This document shows positions 8,485 through 16,525 of a DNA stretch of 64,000 nucleotides, piece after piece (position 1 is the first letter of the stretch; every line of letters begins with the position of its first letter). Origin of the DNA: Modestobacter sp. L9-4 (GTDB lineage: Bacteria > Actinomycetota > Actinomycetes > Mycobacteriales > Geodermatophilaceae); contig NZ_CP077800.1 in assembly GCF_019112525.1 (NCBI RefSeq), positions 2,170,001-2,234,000 on the forward strand. Reading direction: 5' to 3'. The notes under the pieces are model-generated. The model worked only from the letters and a program-made list of their open reading frames with translations, made no database searches and had not been told where the DNA came from. The position numbers were made by a program, and so were the translations under genes.

Positions 8485-9900
8485 TCAGCGGTAGGTGGCG
8501 TACTGCTTGGCGACGTCGGCTGCGCTCAGCGCCGTGACGAAGACGCCCATGTGCGCGATCGAGCCGGCGAACCAGTTGCTCGTCGGTGCGTTCGGCCAGC
8601 CGGACAGGTTGTCGTACCCGGCGCGGAAGAGCCCGCTGACCGACTCGGCCCGGGTCAGCGTGGCGTCCGCGGCCACCTGGGCGCCGTCCACGTACAACGC
8701 CGCACCCGCGGAGGCGGAGAACGTGGCGGTCACCATGTGCCACGCACCGTCGTTGTAGGCCTGTGCCGAGCTGATGGTCTTCGCGGCGCCGTCGTAGACG
8801 CCGAAGGTCAGCCGTCCGTCATTGGTCATGTAGACCAGGCGGTCCCTGCTCGTGGACGTGTCGCCGTTCGTCCCGTTGCCGAAGCCGATCAGGTAGCCGC
8901 CCCGGGCGGTCGTGGTGCGGAACCAGAGCTGGGTGCTGAACGGCGAGGGGTTGCTGACCCGGATGGACGTGTAGACGAAGCCGGAGCTGCCGTCCAGCGC
9001 CACGGCCCGGTCGGCGCGGCTGCAGGGCGGGCCGGGGACCCGGTAGGTCACCCCGGCGCCCGTGTAGGTGGCGTCCGCGGTGAAGGTGCCGTCGTTGACC
9101 GCGGTGGGACCACGGGTCTCCTGCAGGGCCAGGTACTGGGCGGCGGGGCTCGCGGCCGGCCCGATGCAGGTGAAGTTCGGCACCGCGGCGAAGGTGTTGG
9201 CGTGGTTGGCCGTGCTGCCGCTGAAGACGGCCGCTGCCGTGGTGGGCACCAGGACGGCGACAGCCAGGGCCGCCGTCGTGCCGCGCACCGCTGTCCGCAG
9301 GAACCGCCGGCGTCCCGGCCGTCGGGTCGGTCCGCCGGTGACCGGTGGGTCGTCGCCCGGCTCGTCGTCGTCGGAGCGGTGCAGCAGCGCGAGGCCGATC
9401 AGCGCGGCGAGTGCCAGCGCCGCACCGGAGAGCGGCAACAAGCGCCGCTCCGCCGCCCACAGGGCGGGCAGCCCGAGGTCGGGCAGCCGCAGGGCGCCCA
9501 CCCCGTGCACGGCAGAGGGGGCGACCAGGGAGGCGTCGGCGGTGGCGTTGGCGTCGCCCTTGAGCTGCAGGAGGCCGCTGTCGGTCACGGCCGCGAGCCG
9601 GTGCAGCCGGAGGCCGCCGGGTACGTCCGGGTCGTCGACGAGGAGCACCTGACCGGGTACGAGGGCAGCGACATCGACCGGACGCACGAGCGTGACGTCG
9701 CCGGGCCGGACGCTCGGGGCCATGGAACCCGAGGTGACCACGGTGGACTCCCAGCCGGCGACGGCGGGGACGACGGAGACCAGCACGAGGAGCGCGAGCG
9801 CACCGAGCGCTGTGCGGGCCAGGGCGCTGACGACGAGGGCCGCCCGGGAGGCCCGCAGCCCCGCCGGGGCGGTGGCGGTGGCGGTGGCGGTGGCGGTCAC
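8485..9900 (-). CDS. SipW-type signal peptidase I fused to a LamG-like domain
   Basis: 471 residues with two parts. Residues 1-175 are a signal peptidase of the SipW/archaeal type: TM helix about 20-50, nucleophile Ser59 in TSGSMAPS, His100 in LRLHRLAAV in place of the usual Lys, Asp116 in KGDAN, and a second TM helix about 157-174. After a basic linker (RRPGRRR, 193-199) a third hydrophobic segment (208-224) ends in AAAVFSGSTANHANTF, which itself looks like a SipW substrate cleavage region (compare the FTDST signature of the upstream protein). Residues about 285-470 are a concanavalin/LamG fold (WFRTTT, DGAWHMVTATFS, ALYVDGAQV). The GTG start overlaps the previous stop (GTGA) and is followed by repeated ACCGCC hexamers encoding TATATA. 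Confidence 0.85.
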   Translation of the reverse strand: MTATATATATAPAGLRASRAALVVSALARTALGALALLVLVSVVPAVAGWESTVVTSGSMAPSVRPGDVTLVRPVDVAALVPGQVLLVDDPDVPGGLRLHRLAAVTDSGLLQLKGDANATADASLVAPSAVHGVGALRLPDLGLPALWAAERRLLPLSGAALALAALIGLALLHRSDDDEPGDDPPVTGGPTRRPGRRRFLRTAVRGTTAALAVAVLVPTTAAAVFSGSTANHANTFAAVPNFTCIGPAASPAAQYLALQETRGPTAVNDGTFTADATYTGAGVTYRVPGPPCSRADRAVALDGSSGFVYTSIRVSNPSPFSTQLWFRTTTARGGYLIGFGNGTNGDTSTSRDRLVYMTNDGRLTFGVYDGAAKTISSAQAYNDGAWHMVTATFSASAGAALYVDGAQVAADATLTRAESVSGLFRAGYDNLSGWPNAPTSNWFAGSIAHMGVFVTALSAADVAKQYATYR

Positions 9901-10520
9901 TGGAACCTGGACTCCCAGACGAACGTGGCGCCGGCCGAGCCGCCCTGGGCACTGTTCGGCGTGGCGTTGTCGAGGGTCACGGTGATCTCGTAGGTACGGG
10001 TCTCACCGGCGGCTGGCGCGTCCCACACGTCACGCCCGTTCGACCAGCCGTCTGCCGGCAGGTCCGCCAGGTGGCCGGTGAAGACCTGCGCCGCGGACTG
10101 GAAGCCGGTGCAGTCGCCGAAGCCGCCTCCGGTGCCGATCCGGACGCCGACGGTGAGCCAGTTGGCGAGCGAGCGGCTGCTGGTCACGCCGGTGACGTAC
10201 AACCGGACGTCGGAGAGCCGGGCGTTGGCACCCGCGGTCGAGTTCGTGGAGCGCACGGTGAGGCACCGCGGTCCGGTGGTGTCCCCCGGCCTCAGCCCGG
10301 TGACGGTGAAGAGCTTGCCCTCGGAGTCGTCGTCGGTGAGCGTGATGGCGCCGGCACCGATGGTCGGGCGCAGAGCGGCGGTGGAGTCGGTGAACCCCGC
10401 GGACGCCGACTGCCAGACGACCGTGACGGCCAGCAGCAGCGCCGCTGTCGCCGACAGGACCGCGGCCAGCCGGGTCTGCGCACGACGGGACCGGGAACGG
10501 CGAGCAGTGGCGCTGCGCAT
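9897..10520 (-). CDS. SipW-dependent (TasA/camelysin-like) secreted protein
   Basis: 207 residues. A basic N-terminus (RRSRSRRAQTR) and hydrophobic segment (about 18-40) run into SASAGFTDSTAAL, the signature at the cleavage site of SipW-processed proteins such as TasA and camelysin; the rest is a beta-rich secreted domain (LFTVTGLRPGD, RTYEITVTLDNATPN) ending in an aromatic-rich FVWESRF. These proteins are surface or fibre-forming in Bacillus; the actinobacterial function is not known. The gene overlaps the following signal peptidase gene by 4 bp, so protease and substrate are made together. ATG at 10520 is the start. Confidence 0.82.
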   Translation of the reverse strand: MRSATARRSRSRRAQTRLAAVLSATAALLLAVTVVWQSASAGFTDSTAALRPTIGAGAITLTDDDSEGKLFTVTGLRPGDTTGPRCLTVRSTNSTAGANARLSDVRLYVTGVTSSRSLANWLTVGVRIGTGGGFGDCTGFQSAAQVFTGHLADLPADGWSNGRDVWDAPAAGETRTYEITVTLDNATPNSAQGGSAGATFVWESRFQ

Positions 10521-10613
10521 CCTCGGTCTCCCGGTGTCGACGTGGGCCCACGGCTCCTGCCGGGGTCCCTGGAGGGGAACGGTAGGAGCAACGACAGCAC
10601 GCAGGCAGACGTT

Positions 10614-10630
10614 GAGTGAGCAGCTCACTC
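10614..10630. repeat. short inverted repeat GAGTGAG...CTCACTC (copy 1)
   Basis: Seven-base perfect arms separated by CAG, in the divergent spacer between the surface-protein operon and the thiamine operon. The same arms recur at 12216-12237 between thiE and thiD. Confidence 0.6.
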
Positions 10631-10693
10631 CGCTGGGTGACAGCTGCAACGCTCGCCCGGGACGACGGCTCCGGAGCGTCACCACCGTGGTGT

Positions 10694-10699
10694 TAGCGT
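10694..10699 (+). promoter_or_regulatory. probable -10 box of the thi operon
   Basis: TAGCGT, matching the actinobacterial TANNNT consensus. A transcript starting 6-7 nt downstream would begin right at the first base-paired element of the TPP riboswitch. No convincing -35 element was seen. Confidence 0.45.
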
Positions 10700-10703
10700 C
10701 GCC

Positions 10704-10786
10704 AGCTGACACGGGGTGTCCCGACCGGGACTGAGAACACACCCGTCGAACCTGCTCCAGCTCTCGCTGGCGAAGGGATGTCACGG
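10704..10786 (+). promoter_or_regulatory. TPP (THI element) riboswitch upstream of thiM
   Basis: The conserved TPP-sensor blocks occur in order: ACGGGGTG (10711-10718), CTGAGA (10731-10736), ACACCCG (10738-10744), GAACCTG (10748-10754) and GCGAAGGGA (10770-10778). The last block, GAAGGGA, is also the only Shine-Dalgarno-like sequence before the thiM GTG at 10788. TPP binding would therefore tie up the ribosome site directly, a translational switch (inference from position). It controls the whole thiM-thiE-thiD-tenA cluster. Confidence 0.93.
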
Positions 10787-10787
10787 C

Positions 10788-11579
10788 GTGGACGCCACCT
10801 CTCTGCGCGCTGCCAACGCGGCGCTGCGCGGCACCTCCCCCCTGGTGCACTGCCTCACCAACACCGTCGTCCAGACGATCACCGCGAACGCGCTGCTCGC
10901 CGTGGGCGCGGCGCCGGCGATGGTCGACGAGCCGGCCGAGGCCGGTGAGTTCGCCGCGGTCGCCTCCGCGGTGCTGGTCAACGTGGGCACGGTGCACCAG
11001 CGCACCGCCGAGGCGATGCGGATCGCCGCCCGGTCCGCCGGGCAGGCCGGCACCCCCTGGGTGCTCGACCCGGTCGCGGTTGGCGGGCTGAGCTTCCGCA
11101 CCGAGCTCGCCGCCGACCTGGTCGGCCTCTCGCCCGCCGTCGTCCGCGGCAACGCCTCCGAGGTGCTGGCGCTGGCCGGTGCCGGGAAGGGCGGCCGCGG
11201 CGTGGAGAGCGTCAACGGGCCCGAGGACGCCCTCGACGCCGCCGGCGAGCTCGCCCGGCGCACCGGGGCCGTCGTCGCCGTCAGCGGCCCGGTCGACGTC
11301 CTCACCGACGGCTCCCGGGTCGTGCGGGTCGGCGGGGGATCGGTGCTGCTCACCCGCACCACCGGCGCCGGCTGCGCCCTCGGTGGGCTGGTCGCGGCCT
11401 ACGTCGCCGCCACCGGGGACGCGCTCACCGGCGCCGTCGCCGCGCACGCCCACGTGGCGCTGGCCGCCGAGGTCGCCGCCGCGACCGCCGCCGGCCCGGG
11501 CACCTTCGCCGCGCTGTGGCTGGACGCCCTCGACGCGGTGGACGGCGACGCGCTGGCCCGGGCGCAGGTGAGCTGGTGA
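10788..11579 (+). CDS. thiM: hydroxyethylthiazole kinase
   Basis: 263 residues; phosphorylates 4-methyl-5-(2-hydroxyethyl)thiazole so that it can be salvaged into thiamine phosphate. Family marks: LVHCLTNTVVQTITANALLA near residue 22, GAAPAMVDEPAE, VNVGT, WVLDPVAVGG, and the anion hole/catalytic loop TTGAGCALGGLVAAYV with the reactive Cys. GTG at 10788 is placed 9 nt after the GAAGGGA element of the riboswitch. The stop overlaps the thiE start (GTGA), so translation is coupled. Cytosolic. Confidence 0.95.
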   Translation: MDATSLRAANAALRGTSPLVHCLTNTVVQTITANALLAVGAAPAMVDEPAEAGEFAAVASAVLVNVGTVHQRTAEAMRIAARSAGQAGTPWVLDPVAVGGLSFRTELAADLVGLSPAVVRGNASEVLALAGAGKGGRGVESVNGPEDALDAAGELARRTGAVVAVSGPVDVLTDGSRVVRVGGGSVLLTRTTGAGCALGGLVAAYVAATGDALTGAVAAHAHVALAAEVAAATAAGPGTFAALWLDALDAVDGDALARAQVSW

Positions 11580-12217
11580 GCCGCCTCGACCCGACGCTCT
11601 ACCTGGTCACCGACACCCTGCTCTGCGCGCCGCGTTCGGTGCCCGAGGTGGTCGCCGAGGCCGTCGCCGGCGGCGTCACCGCCGTCCAGGTGCGGGACAA
11701 GACGGCCAGCCGCCGCGAGCTGCTCGCGCTGACCCGCGCCGTGCAGGCCGCGCTGGAGCCGACACCGCACGTGCCGCTGTTCGTCAACGACGCCGTCGAC
11801 GTCGCGCTGATCACCGGCGCCGACGGCGTGCACGTCGGCCAGGACGACCTGCCCGCCGACGAGGTGCGGGCACTGCTCGGGCCCGACGCCCTGGTCGGGG
11901 TCTCCACCGGCAGCGACGCCGAGCTCGACGCCGTGCTGGCCCTGCCCGCCGGCACCGTGGACCTGGTGGGCATCGGCCCGGTCTGGTCCACCCCCACCAA
12001 GCCCGACGCCGGGGAGTCCCTCGAGCCCGCCGGCGTGCGCGCGCTGGCCACCCGGGCCCGGGCCGCGGGCCTGCTCGCGGTGGCGATCGGCGGCGTCCAC
12101 GCCTCCAACGCCGCGCAGGTGACCGGGGTCGACGGCATCTGCGTGGTGTCCGACATCTGCACCGCCCCCGACCCCGCCGAGGCCGCCCGGCTGCTGCGCA
12201 AGGAGATCGGCAGGTGA
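11576..12217 (+). CDS. thiE: thiamine-phosphate synthase
   Basis: 213-residue TIM barrel that joins HMP-pyrophosphate with thiazole phosphate to give thiamine phosphate. Visible motifs: YLVTDTLLC at the N-terminus, VQVRDKTASRRE (pyrophosphate binding), FVNDAVDVAL and GADGVHVGQDDLP (Mg2+/pyrophosphate site), GIGPVWSTPTKPDAG, and AIGGVHASN followed by GICVVSDI in the phosphate loop. GTG start overlaps thiM by 4 bp. Followed by a 73-bp gap with a small hairpin before thiD. Confidence 0.95.
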   Translation: MSRLDPTLYLVTDTLLCAPRSVPEVVAEAVAGGVTAVQVRDKTASRRELLALTRAVQAALEPTPHVPLFVNDAVDVALITGADGVHVGQDDLPADEVRALLGPDALVGVSTGSDAELDAVLALPAGTVDLVGIGPVWSTPTKPDAGESLEPAGVRALATRARAAGLLAVAIGGVHASNAAQVTGVDGICVVSDICTAPDPAEAARLLRKEIGR

Positions 12218-12237
12218 GTGAGCTGGCGAACTCACTC
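12216..12237 (+). repeat. short inverted repeat GAGTGAG...CTCACTC (copy 2)
   Basis: Perfect seven-base arms with an eight-base loop, starting at the thiE stop codon. Same arms as at 10614-10630. In the mRNA this would form a small hairpin between thiE and thiD; there is no U tract, so it is not an obvious terminator. Confidence 0.55.
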
Positions 12238-12290
12238 GTGTGCGCAGCACCGCCGGTCACGGCTCCGACGAGCGCCAGCGAGGAGGCGCT

Positions 12291-13115
12291 GTGACCGCGG
12301 CCGTCGCACTGAGCGTCGCCGGCAGCGACCCCAGCGGGGGCGCCGGGATCCAGGCCGACCTGAAGACCTTCAGCGCGCTGGGCGTCTACGGCACCGCGGT
12401 GCTCACCGCGCTGACCGCGCAGAACACCCGCGGGGTCACCGGGGTGCACGCCGTCCCGGCGGGGTTCGTGGGGGAGCAGCTGGCGACGCTGTTCGCCGAC
12501 GTCACCGTCCACGCCACCAAGCTGGGCATGCTCGGCACCGCCGACGTCGTCCGGGAGGTCGCCCGGGTGCTGGCCCACCGGCCCGGCGGACCGGTGGTCT
12601 GCGACCCGGTCATGGTGGCCACCAGCGGCGACCGGTTGATCTCGGCCGAGGCCGTGGACGCCGTGCGGACCGACCTGCTCCCGGTCACCGACCTGCTCAC
12701 CCCCAACGTGCCCGAGGCCGCCGCACTGCTGGACGTCGCACCGGCCACCACGGTGCAGGAGCTGGCCCCGCAGGCCACCGCGCTGCTGGCGCTGGGGCCG
12801 GTGGCGGTGCTGCTCAAGGGCGGCCACCTGGGCGGCGGGGAGAGCGTCGACGTGCTGGCCACCGCCGGCGGCGTGCTGGAGACCCGGCGCCCGCGGGTGG
12901 ACACCACCTCGACCCACGGCACCGGCTGCACGCTGTCCTCCGCGCTGGCCGCGCTGGCCGCCCGCGAGCGGCTGGCCGGCCGCGAGCCGGACTGGTCACC
13001 ACTGGTCGACCGGGCGCGGGACTACCTGCAGGCTGCGCTGGAGGCCGGGAGCGCGCTCGGCGTCGGCTCCGGCCACGGCCCCGTGCACCACTTCGCCGGG
13101 TGGTGGGAGGCGTGA
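12291..13115 (+). CDS. thiD: hydroxymethylpyrimidine kinase / phosphomethylpyrimidine kinase
   Basis: 274 residues. Ribokinase-like fold that phosphorylates HMP and then HMP-phosphate. Marks: LSVAGSDPSGGAGIQADLKTF at the N-terminus (substrate loop), YGTAVLTALTAQNT, KLGMLGTADVV, VCDPVMVATSGDRL, LTPNVPEAAALL, LLKGGHLGG, and the C-terminal catalytic loop DTTSTHGTGCTLSSALAA. GTG at 12291 has AGGAGG 4 nt upstream, much stronger than any earlier in-frame start. Overlaps tenA by 4 bp (GTGA). Confidence 0.95.
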   Translation: MTAAVALSVAGSDPSGGAGIQADLKTFSALGVYGTAVLTALTAQNTRGVTGVHAVPAGFVGEQLATLFADVTVHATKLGMLGTADVVREVARVLAHRPGGPVVCDPVMVATSGDRLISAEAVDAVRTDLLPVTDLLTPNVPEAAALLDVAPATTVQELAPQATALLALGPVAVLLKGGHLGGGESVDVLATAGGVLETRRPRVDTTSTHGTGCTLSSALAALAARERLAGREPDWSPLVDRARDYLQAALEAGSALGVGSGHGPVHHFAGWWEA

Positions 13116-13807
13116 GCTTCACCGACGACGCCTGGGCCGGCACCGCGCCGCTGCGGACGGCGATCGAGGAGCTGGCGTTCCTGACCGAGCTCGGCGAGGG
13201 CACGCTCGCGCCGGCCGCGTTCCGGCACTACCTGGAGCAGGACGCGCTCTACCTGGCCGGGTACGCCCGGGCGCTGGCGCTGCTGGCCGCCCGCGCCCCC
13301 GACCCCGACGCCGCCGCCTTCTGGGCGAACTCCGCCTCGGTCACCCGCACCGTCGAGACGGCGCTGCACGCCGACCTGCTCGGCTCGGAGCTGCTGGGCC
13401 CGGCCCTGCTGTCGCCCTCCCGCCCACCGGTGGCGGAGCTGCTGCACTCCCCGACCTGCCTGGGCTACGTGTCCTACCTGGTGGCGACGGCCGCGACGGC
13501 GTCCTACGCGGTGGCCGCGGCGGCGGTGCTGCCCTGCTACTGGGTCTACGCCGACACCGGCGTCCGGCTGGCCGCGACGGCCCGCAGCACGCCCGGGCAC
13601 CCCTACGCGCGCTGGGTCGCCACCTACGACGACCCGGGGTTCCAGGAGTCGACCCGGCGGGCGCGGCAGCTGGTCGACGACGCGGCGACGGCCACGCCGT
13701 CGGAGGTGCCGGCGATGCACCGGGCGTTCGCGCTGGCGACCCGCTACGAGCTGGAGTTCTGGCGCTCGGCGCACACGCAGGAGACCTGGGCGCACCCGCT
13801 GGGCTGA
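13112..13807 (+). CDS. tenA: TenA-family aminopyrimidine aminohydrolase (thiaminase II)
   Basis: 231 residues, all-helical TenA fold. TenA proteins hydrolyse the amino group of degraded thiamine pyrimidines, returning HMP to ThiD. Seen here: FRHYLEQDALYLAGYARALALLAA (active-site Tyr and acidic residues), TCLGYVSYLVATAA, the conserved LPCYWVYADTG containing the nucleophilic Cys, HPYARWVATYDDPGF, and YELEFWRSAH with the C-terminal Glu. Last gene of the thiM-thiE-thiD-tenA salvage set; there are only 7 bp to the convergent next gene. No thiC, thiG or thiS is present here, so the operon handles salvage and joining only. Confidence 0.92.
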   Translation: MSFTDDAWAGTAPLRTAIEELAFLTELGEGTLAPAAFRHYLEQDALYLAGYARALALLAARAPDPDAAAFWANSASVTRTVETALHADLLGSELLGPALLSPSRPPVAELLHSPTCLGYVSYLVATAATASYAVAAAAVLPCYWVYADTGVRLAATARSTPGHPYARWVATYDDPGFQESTRRARQLVDDAATATPSEVPAMHRAFALATRYELEFWRSAHTQETWAHPLG

Positions 13808-13814
13808 GCCCGGC

Positions 13815-14483
13815 TCAGCCCTCGGACAGGACCTCGCGCAGCACCCGCGCGGCCAGCTCGTCGCCACCGGCGGCGGCGATGGAGAAGTGCTCGATGGCGC
13901 CGTCGACGTCGCCGGTGCCCAGCAGCAGGACGCCGAGGTTGTGGTGGGAGTGGATGTCCCCGCCCTCGATGCCGGCCCGGTAGGCGGCCTCGGCGGCGAC
14001 GACGTCGTCCAGCTCCTCGCGGTAGATGTTGCCCAGCGGCAGCCAGCTGGCGACCTCGCCGCGGACGGCGCCGCGCTCCAGGACGCTGCGGGCCTCCTCG
14101 ACCCGGCCGGTGACGCGGAGCAGGTCGGCCAGGCCGGCCCGGGCGGAGTGCGAGTGGTCGGCGCCGGCGCGCAGCTGCGGCTCCAGCGCGGGGTCGCGGC
14201 TCTCCACCCAGCGCCAGCAGGCGAGGGTCCCGGCGGCGGTGCGGTTGCCGGCGTCGGCGGCCAGCTGCGCCCAGTGCCAGGACTCCAGGTGCCGTCCCGC
14301 CTCGCGCAGCAGGTGCGCCAGCGCCAGTGCAGCAGGGGCGTCGCCCTGCTCGGCCGCTGCGCGCAGCGCCCGCTCGCGGCCGGCCTCGTCGAGGGTCGGG
14401 TCCTGCGCGGGCTCGGCAGGGTCGCCCGCGGACCGGGCGACGAGGTGGTCGTCGTCCGGGGGGAACTGGGGGTCCAGGGGCAC
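13815..14483 (-). CDS. Sel1/TPR-repeat protein
   Basis: 222 residues from a GTG at 14483. A short Pro/Asp-rich head is followed by about five helical repeats of the Sel1/TPR kind, seen as recurring A-L-x-L-A-x-L-L and A-x-x-G-[DN] patterns (EQGDAPAALALAHLLREAG, YRAGIEGGDIHSHHNLGVLL, HFSIAAAGGDELAARVL). Such proteins are scaffolds for protein contacts. No signal peptide or catalytic motif. Convergent with tenA and 61 bp upstream of dinB in the minus-strand direction. No specific role can be given. Confidence 0.8.
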   Translation of the reverse strand: MPLDPQFPPDDDHLVARSAGDPAEPAQDPTLDEAGRERALRAAAEQGDAPAALALAHLLREAGRHLESWHWAQLAADAGNRTAAGTLACWRWVESRDPALEPQLRAGADHSHSARAGLADLLRVTGRVEEARSVLERGAVRGEVASWLPLGNIYREELDDVVAAEAAYRAGIEGGDIHSHHNLGVLLLGTGDVDGAIEHFSIAAAGGDELAARVLREVLSEG

Positions 14484-14544
14484 GCGCCGAGTCTGTCGCG
14501 CGGAGGGGTCCGCGCGCCTCACCCGTGCGGGCTGGACCACCCGT

Positions 14545-15885
14545 TCAGGGGGCCCAGTCGGGCGGGTCGCCCGGCTGCAGCGCCGGGTCGTCGGCGGCGA
14601 GCGTGCGCACCGGCCCCGGCGTGGTGCGCGGGCCCTCGAACCGCACCGTCACGCGGTTGAGCCCGCTGCCCCACACCCAGCCGGCGCCGAGGTCGGGGTG
14701 GACGACGTCCTGCCCCGGGTACCAGGCGCGCACCGCTGGGCCCGGCTGCGGGTCGAGGGGCACCGGCTCGACGTCCGGCTCGTCGGTCACGGGCTCGACG
14801 ACCGGTGCGGTCTCGGTCGCGAACAGGTCGCCCTGGGCGTAGGGCGAGAGCCCGGAGACGCCGACGCCGAGCAGCCGCAGCCCGCCGGACCGGTCGACGG
14901 CGGCCAGCAGTCGGTGGGCCACCTCGGCGATCTGCCGCGGGTCGTCGAGGGCGTGCGTGAGGGTCTGCGAGCGGGTCAGGGTGCTGAAGTCGTACCGGCG
15001 CACCTTGAGCGTCACCGTGCGCCCGGAGGTGCCCGAGCGCTGCAGCCGCACCCCGACCCGGGTGGCCAGCGCGTCGACCTCGGCGGCCAGCCGGGCGGGG
15101 TCGGTGACGTCGCGGGCGAAGGTCTCCTCCGCGCTCACCGACTTCGCCTCCCGGTCGGCGACCACCGGCCGGTCGTCGTCGGCGCGGGCCAGCCGGTACA
15201 GCCCGGCGCCGTTGGCCTGGCCCACCAGGCTGGTCAGGTCGACGAGCGAGAGCCGGTGCAGGTCGCCGACCGTCTTCACCTTGATCTGCGCCAGCCGCTC
15301 GGCGGTGACCGGGCCGACCCCGCCCAGGGCGCGCACCGGCAGCGGGTGCAGCACCTCGAGCTCGGTCCCGGCCGGGACGACGGTCAGCCCGTCCGGCTTG
15401 CGCAGCTCCGACCCGATCTTGGCCAGCGACTTCGACGTCCCGATGCCCACGGAGCCGGTGACCCCGCCGGTGGCTTCCCGCAGTCGTTCCTTGAGGTCGG
15501 TGGCCAGCGCGGTCAGCCCGGCGACGGACAGGTCGTGGCCGCCGGCGGCCAGGTCGACGTAGGCCTCGTCGATGGAGACCGGCTCGACCAGTGGGGACAG
15601 CTCGCGCAGCAGCGCCATCACCACGTCCGAGGTGCGCCGGTAGGCGGCGAACCGGCCGCCGAGGAACGCCGTGCCGGGCGGGCAGAGCCGCCGTGCCTCG
15701 GCGGTGGGCATGGCGCTGCGGGCGCCGAACGCCCGTGCCTCGTAGGAGGCGGTGGCCACCACGCCGCGCCCGCCGGTGCCGCCCACCACCACCGGCCGGC
15801 CGCGCAGGGAGGGCTTGTCGCGTTGCTCGACGGCGGCGAAGAAGGCGTCGAGGTCCAGGTGCAGGATGCTCGGCTCGCGCCGCAC
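14545..15885 (-). CDS. dinB: DNA polymerase IV (Y-family)
   Basis: 446 residues. Translesion polymerase: catalytic carboxylates in ILHLDLDAFFAAVEQ (near residue 12) and in SIDEAYVDL (near 105); fingers segment VVATASYEARAFGARSAMP; thumb helix-hairpin-helix GVGPVTAERLAQIKVKTVGDL; little finger with KVRRYDFSTLTRSQTL. A further C-terminal extension (about 390-446, RAWYPGQDVVHPDLGAGWVWG) is a small domain often attached to actinobacterial DinB. GTG at 15885 was chosen because GGAGGGGGGAC lies just upstream; an ATG at 15936 would extend it by 17 residues but overlaps the divergent methyltransferase start and lacks a ribosome site. Confidence 0.93.
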   Translation of the reverse strand: MRREPSILHLDLDAFFAAVEQRDKPSLRGRPVVVGGTGGRGVVATASYEARAFGARSAMPTAEARRLCPPGTAFLGGRFAAYRRTSDVVMALLRELSPLVEPVSIDEAYVDLAAGGHDLSVAGLTALATDLKERLREATGGVTGSVGIGTSKSLAKIGSELRKPDGLTVVPAGTELEVLHPLPVRALGGVGPVTAERLAQIKVKTVGDLHRLSLVDLTSLVGQANGAGLYRLARADDDRPVVADREAKSVSAEETFARDVTDPARLAAEVDALATRVGVRLQRSGTSGRTVTLKVRRYDFSTLTRSQTLTHALDDPRQIAEVAHRLLAAVDRSGGLRLLGVGVSGLSPYAQGDLFATETAPVVEPVTDEPDVEPVPLDPQPGPAVRAWYPGQDVVHPDLGAGWVWGSGLNRVTVRFEGPRTTPGPVRTLAADDPALQPGDPPDWAP

Positions 15886-15934
15886 GCCCGTCCCCCCTCC
15901 ACCGCCTGTCCGACCGACCGTCGATGATGCCCCC

Positions 15935-16519
15935 ATGGTGGAGCCGAGTGCATGGACGCAGATCACCCAGTCCGACCCGGAGCACTCGCACCGCTACGTC
16001 GAGCGGTTCCGGGCGATGGCCGCGCGCGGCGCCGACCTCGCCGGGGAGGCGCGGCTGGTCGACGCGCTGCTGCCGCGCGGGGCCCGGGTGCTGGACGCCG
16101 GCTGCGGTCCGGGCCGGGTGGGGGCCGTGCTGCACGCCGCCGGGCACACCGTCGTGGGCGTGGACGGCGACCCGGTGCTCATCGCCGCCGCCGAGGCCGA
16201 CCACCCCGGCCCGCGGTGGGTCGTCGGCGACCTGGCCGAGCTGGACCTGGGCGAGCAGTTCGACGGCATCGTGTGCGCCGGCAACGTGATGGCGTTCCTG
16301 GCACCGAGCACCCGGCAGGAGGTGCTGCGCCGGCTGCGGGTCCACCTGGCCGACGGCGGCCGGGCGGCGTTCGGCTTCGGCGCCGGCCGCGGCTACGAGT
16401 TCGACGAGTTCCGTGCCGACGCGCGCGCCACCGGCTGGGCGGAGGACCTGCTGCTGTCCACCTGGGACCTGCGGCCGCTCACCCCCGACGCCGACTTCCT
16501 GGTCGCCGCCCTCCGCTGA
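15935..16519 (+). CDS. class I SAM-dependent methyltransferase
   Basis: 194 residues with the seven-strand methyltransferase core: motif I VLDAGCGPGRVG (about 49-60), acidic loop VVGVDGDPVLI, motif II/III region WVVGDLAELDL, FDGIVCAGNVMAFLAP, and LADGGRAAFGFGAGR. No substrate-specificity domain is visible, so the acceptor is unknown. Divergent from dinB; the ATG at 15935 fits a normal N-terminus (SDPEHSHRYVERFRAMA) and the spacer to dinB is only 49 bp. Confidence 0.88.
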   Translation: MVEPSAWTQITQSDPEHSHRYVERFRAMAARGADLAGEARLVDALLPRGARVLDAGCGPGRVGAVLHAAGHTVVGVDGDPVLIAAAEADHPGPRWVVGDLAELDLGEQFDGIVCAGNVMAFLAPSTRQEVLRRLRVHLADGGRAAFGFGAGRGYEFDEFRADARATGWAEDLLLSTWDLRPLTPDADFLVAALR

Positions 16520-16525
16520 GCGCCC

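Noticed and set aside
9871-9897. GGTGGC repeats as a possible CRISPR or minisatellite
   Set aside because: Short coding repeat at the start of the signal peptidase gene; no spacers.
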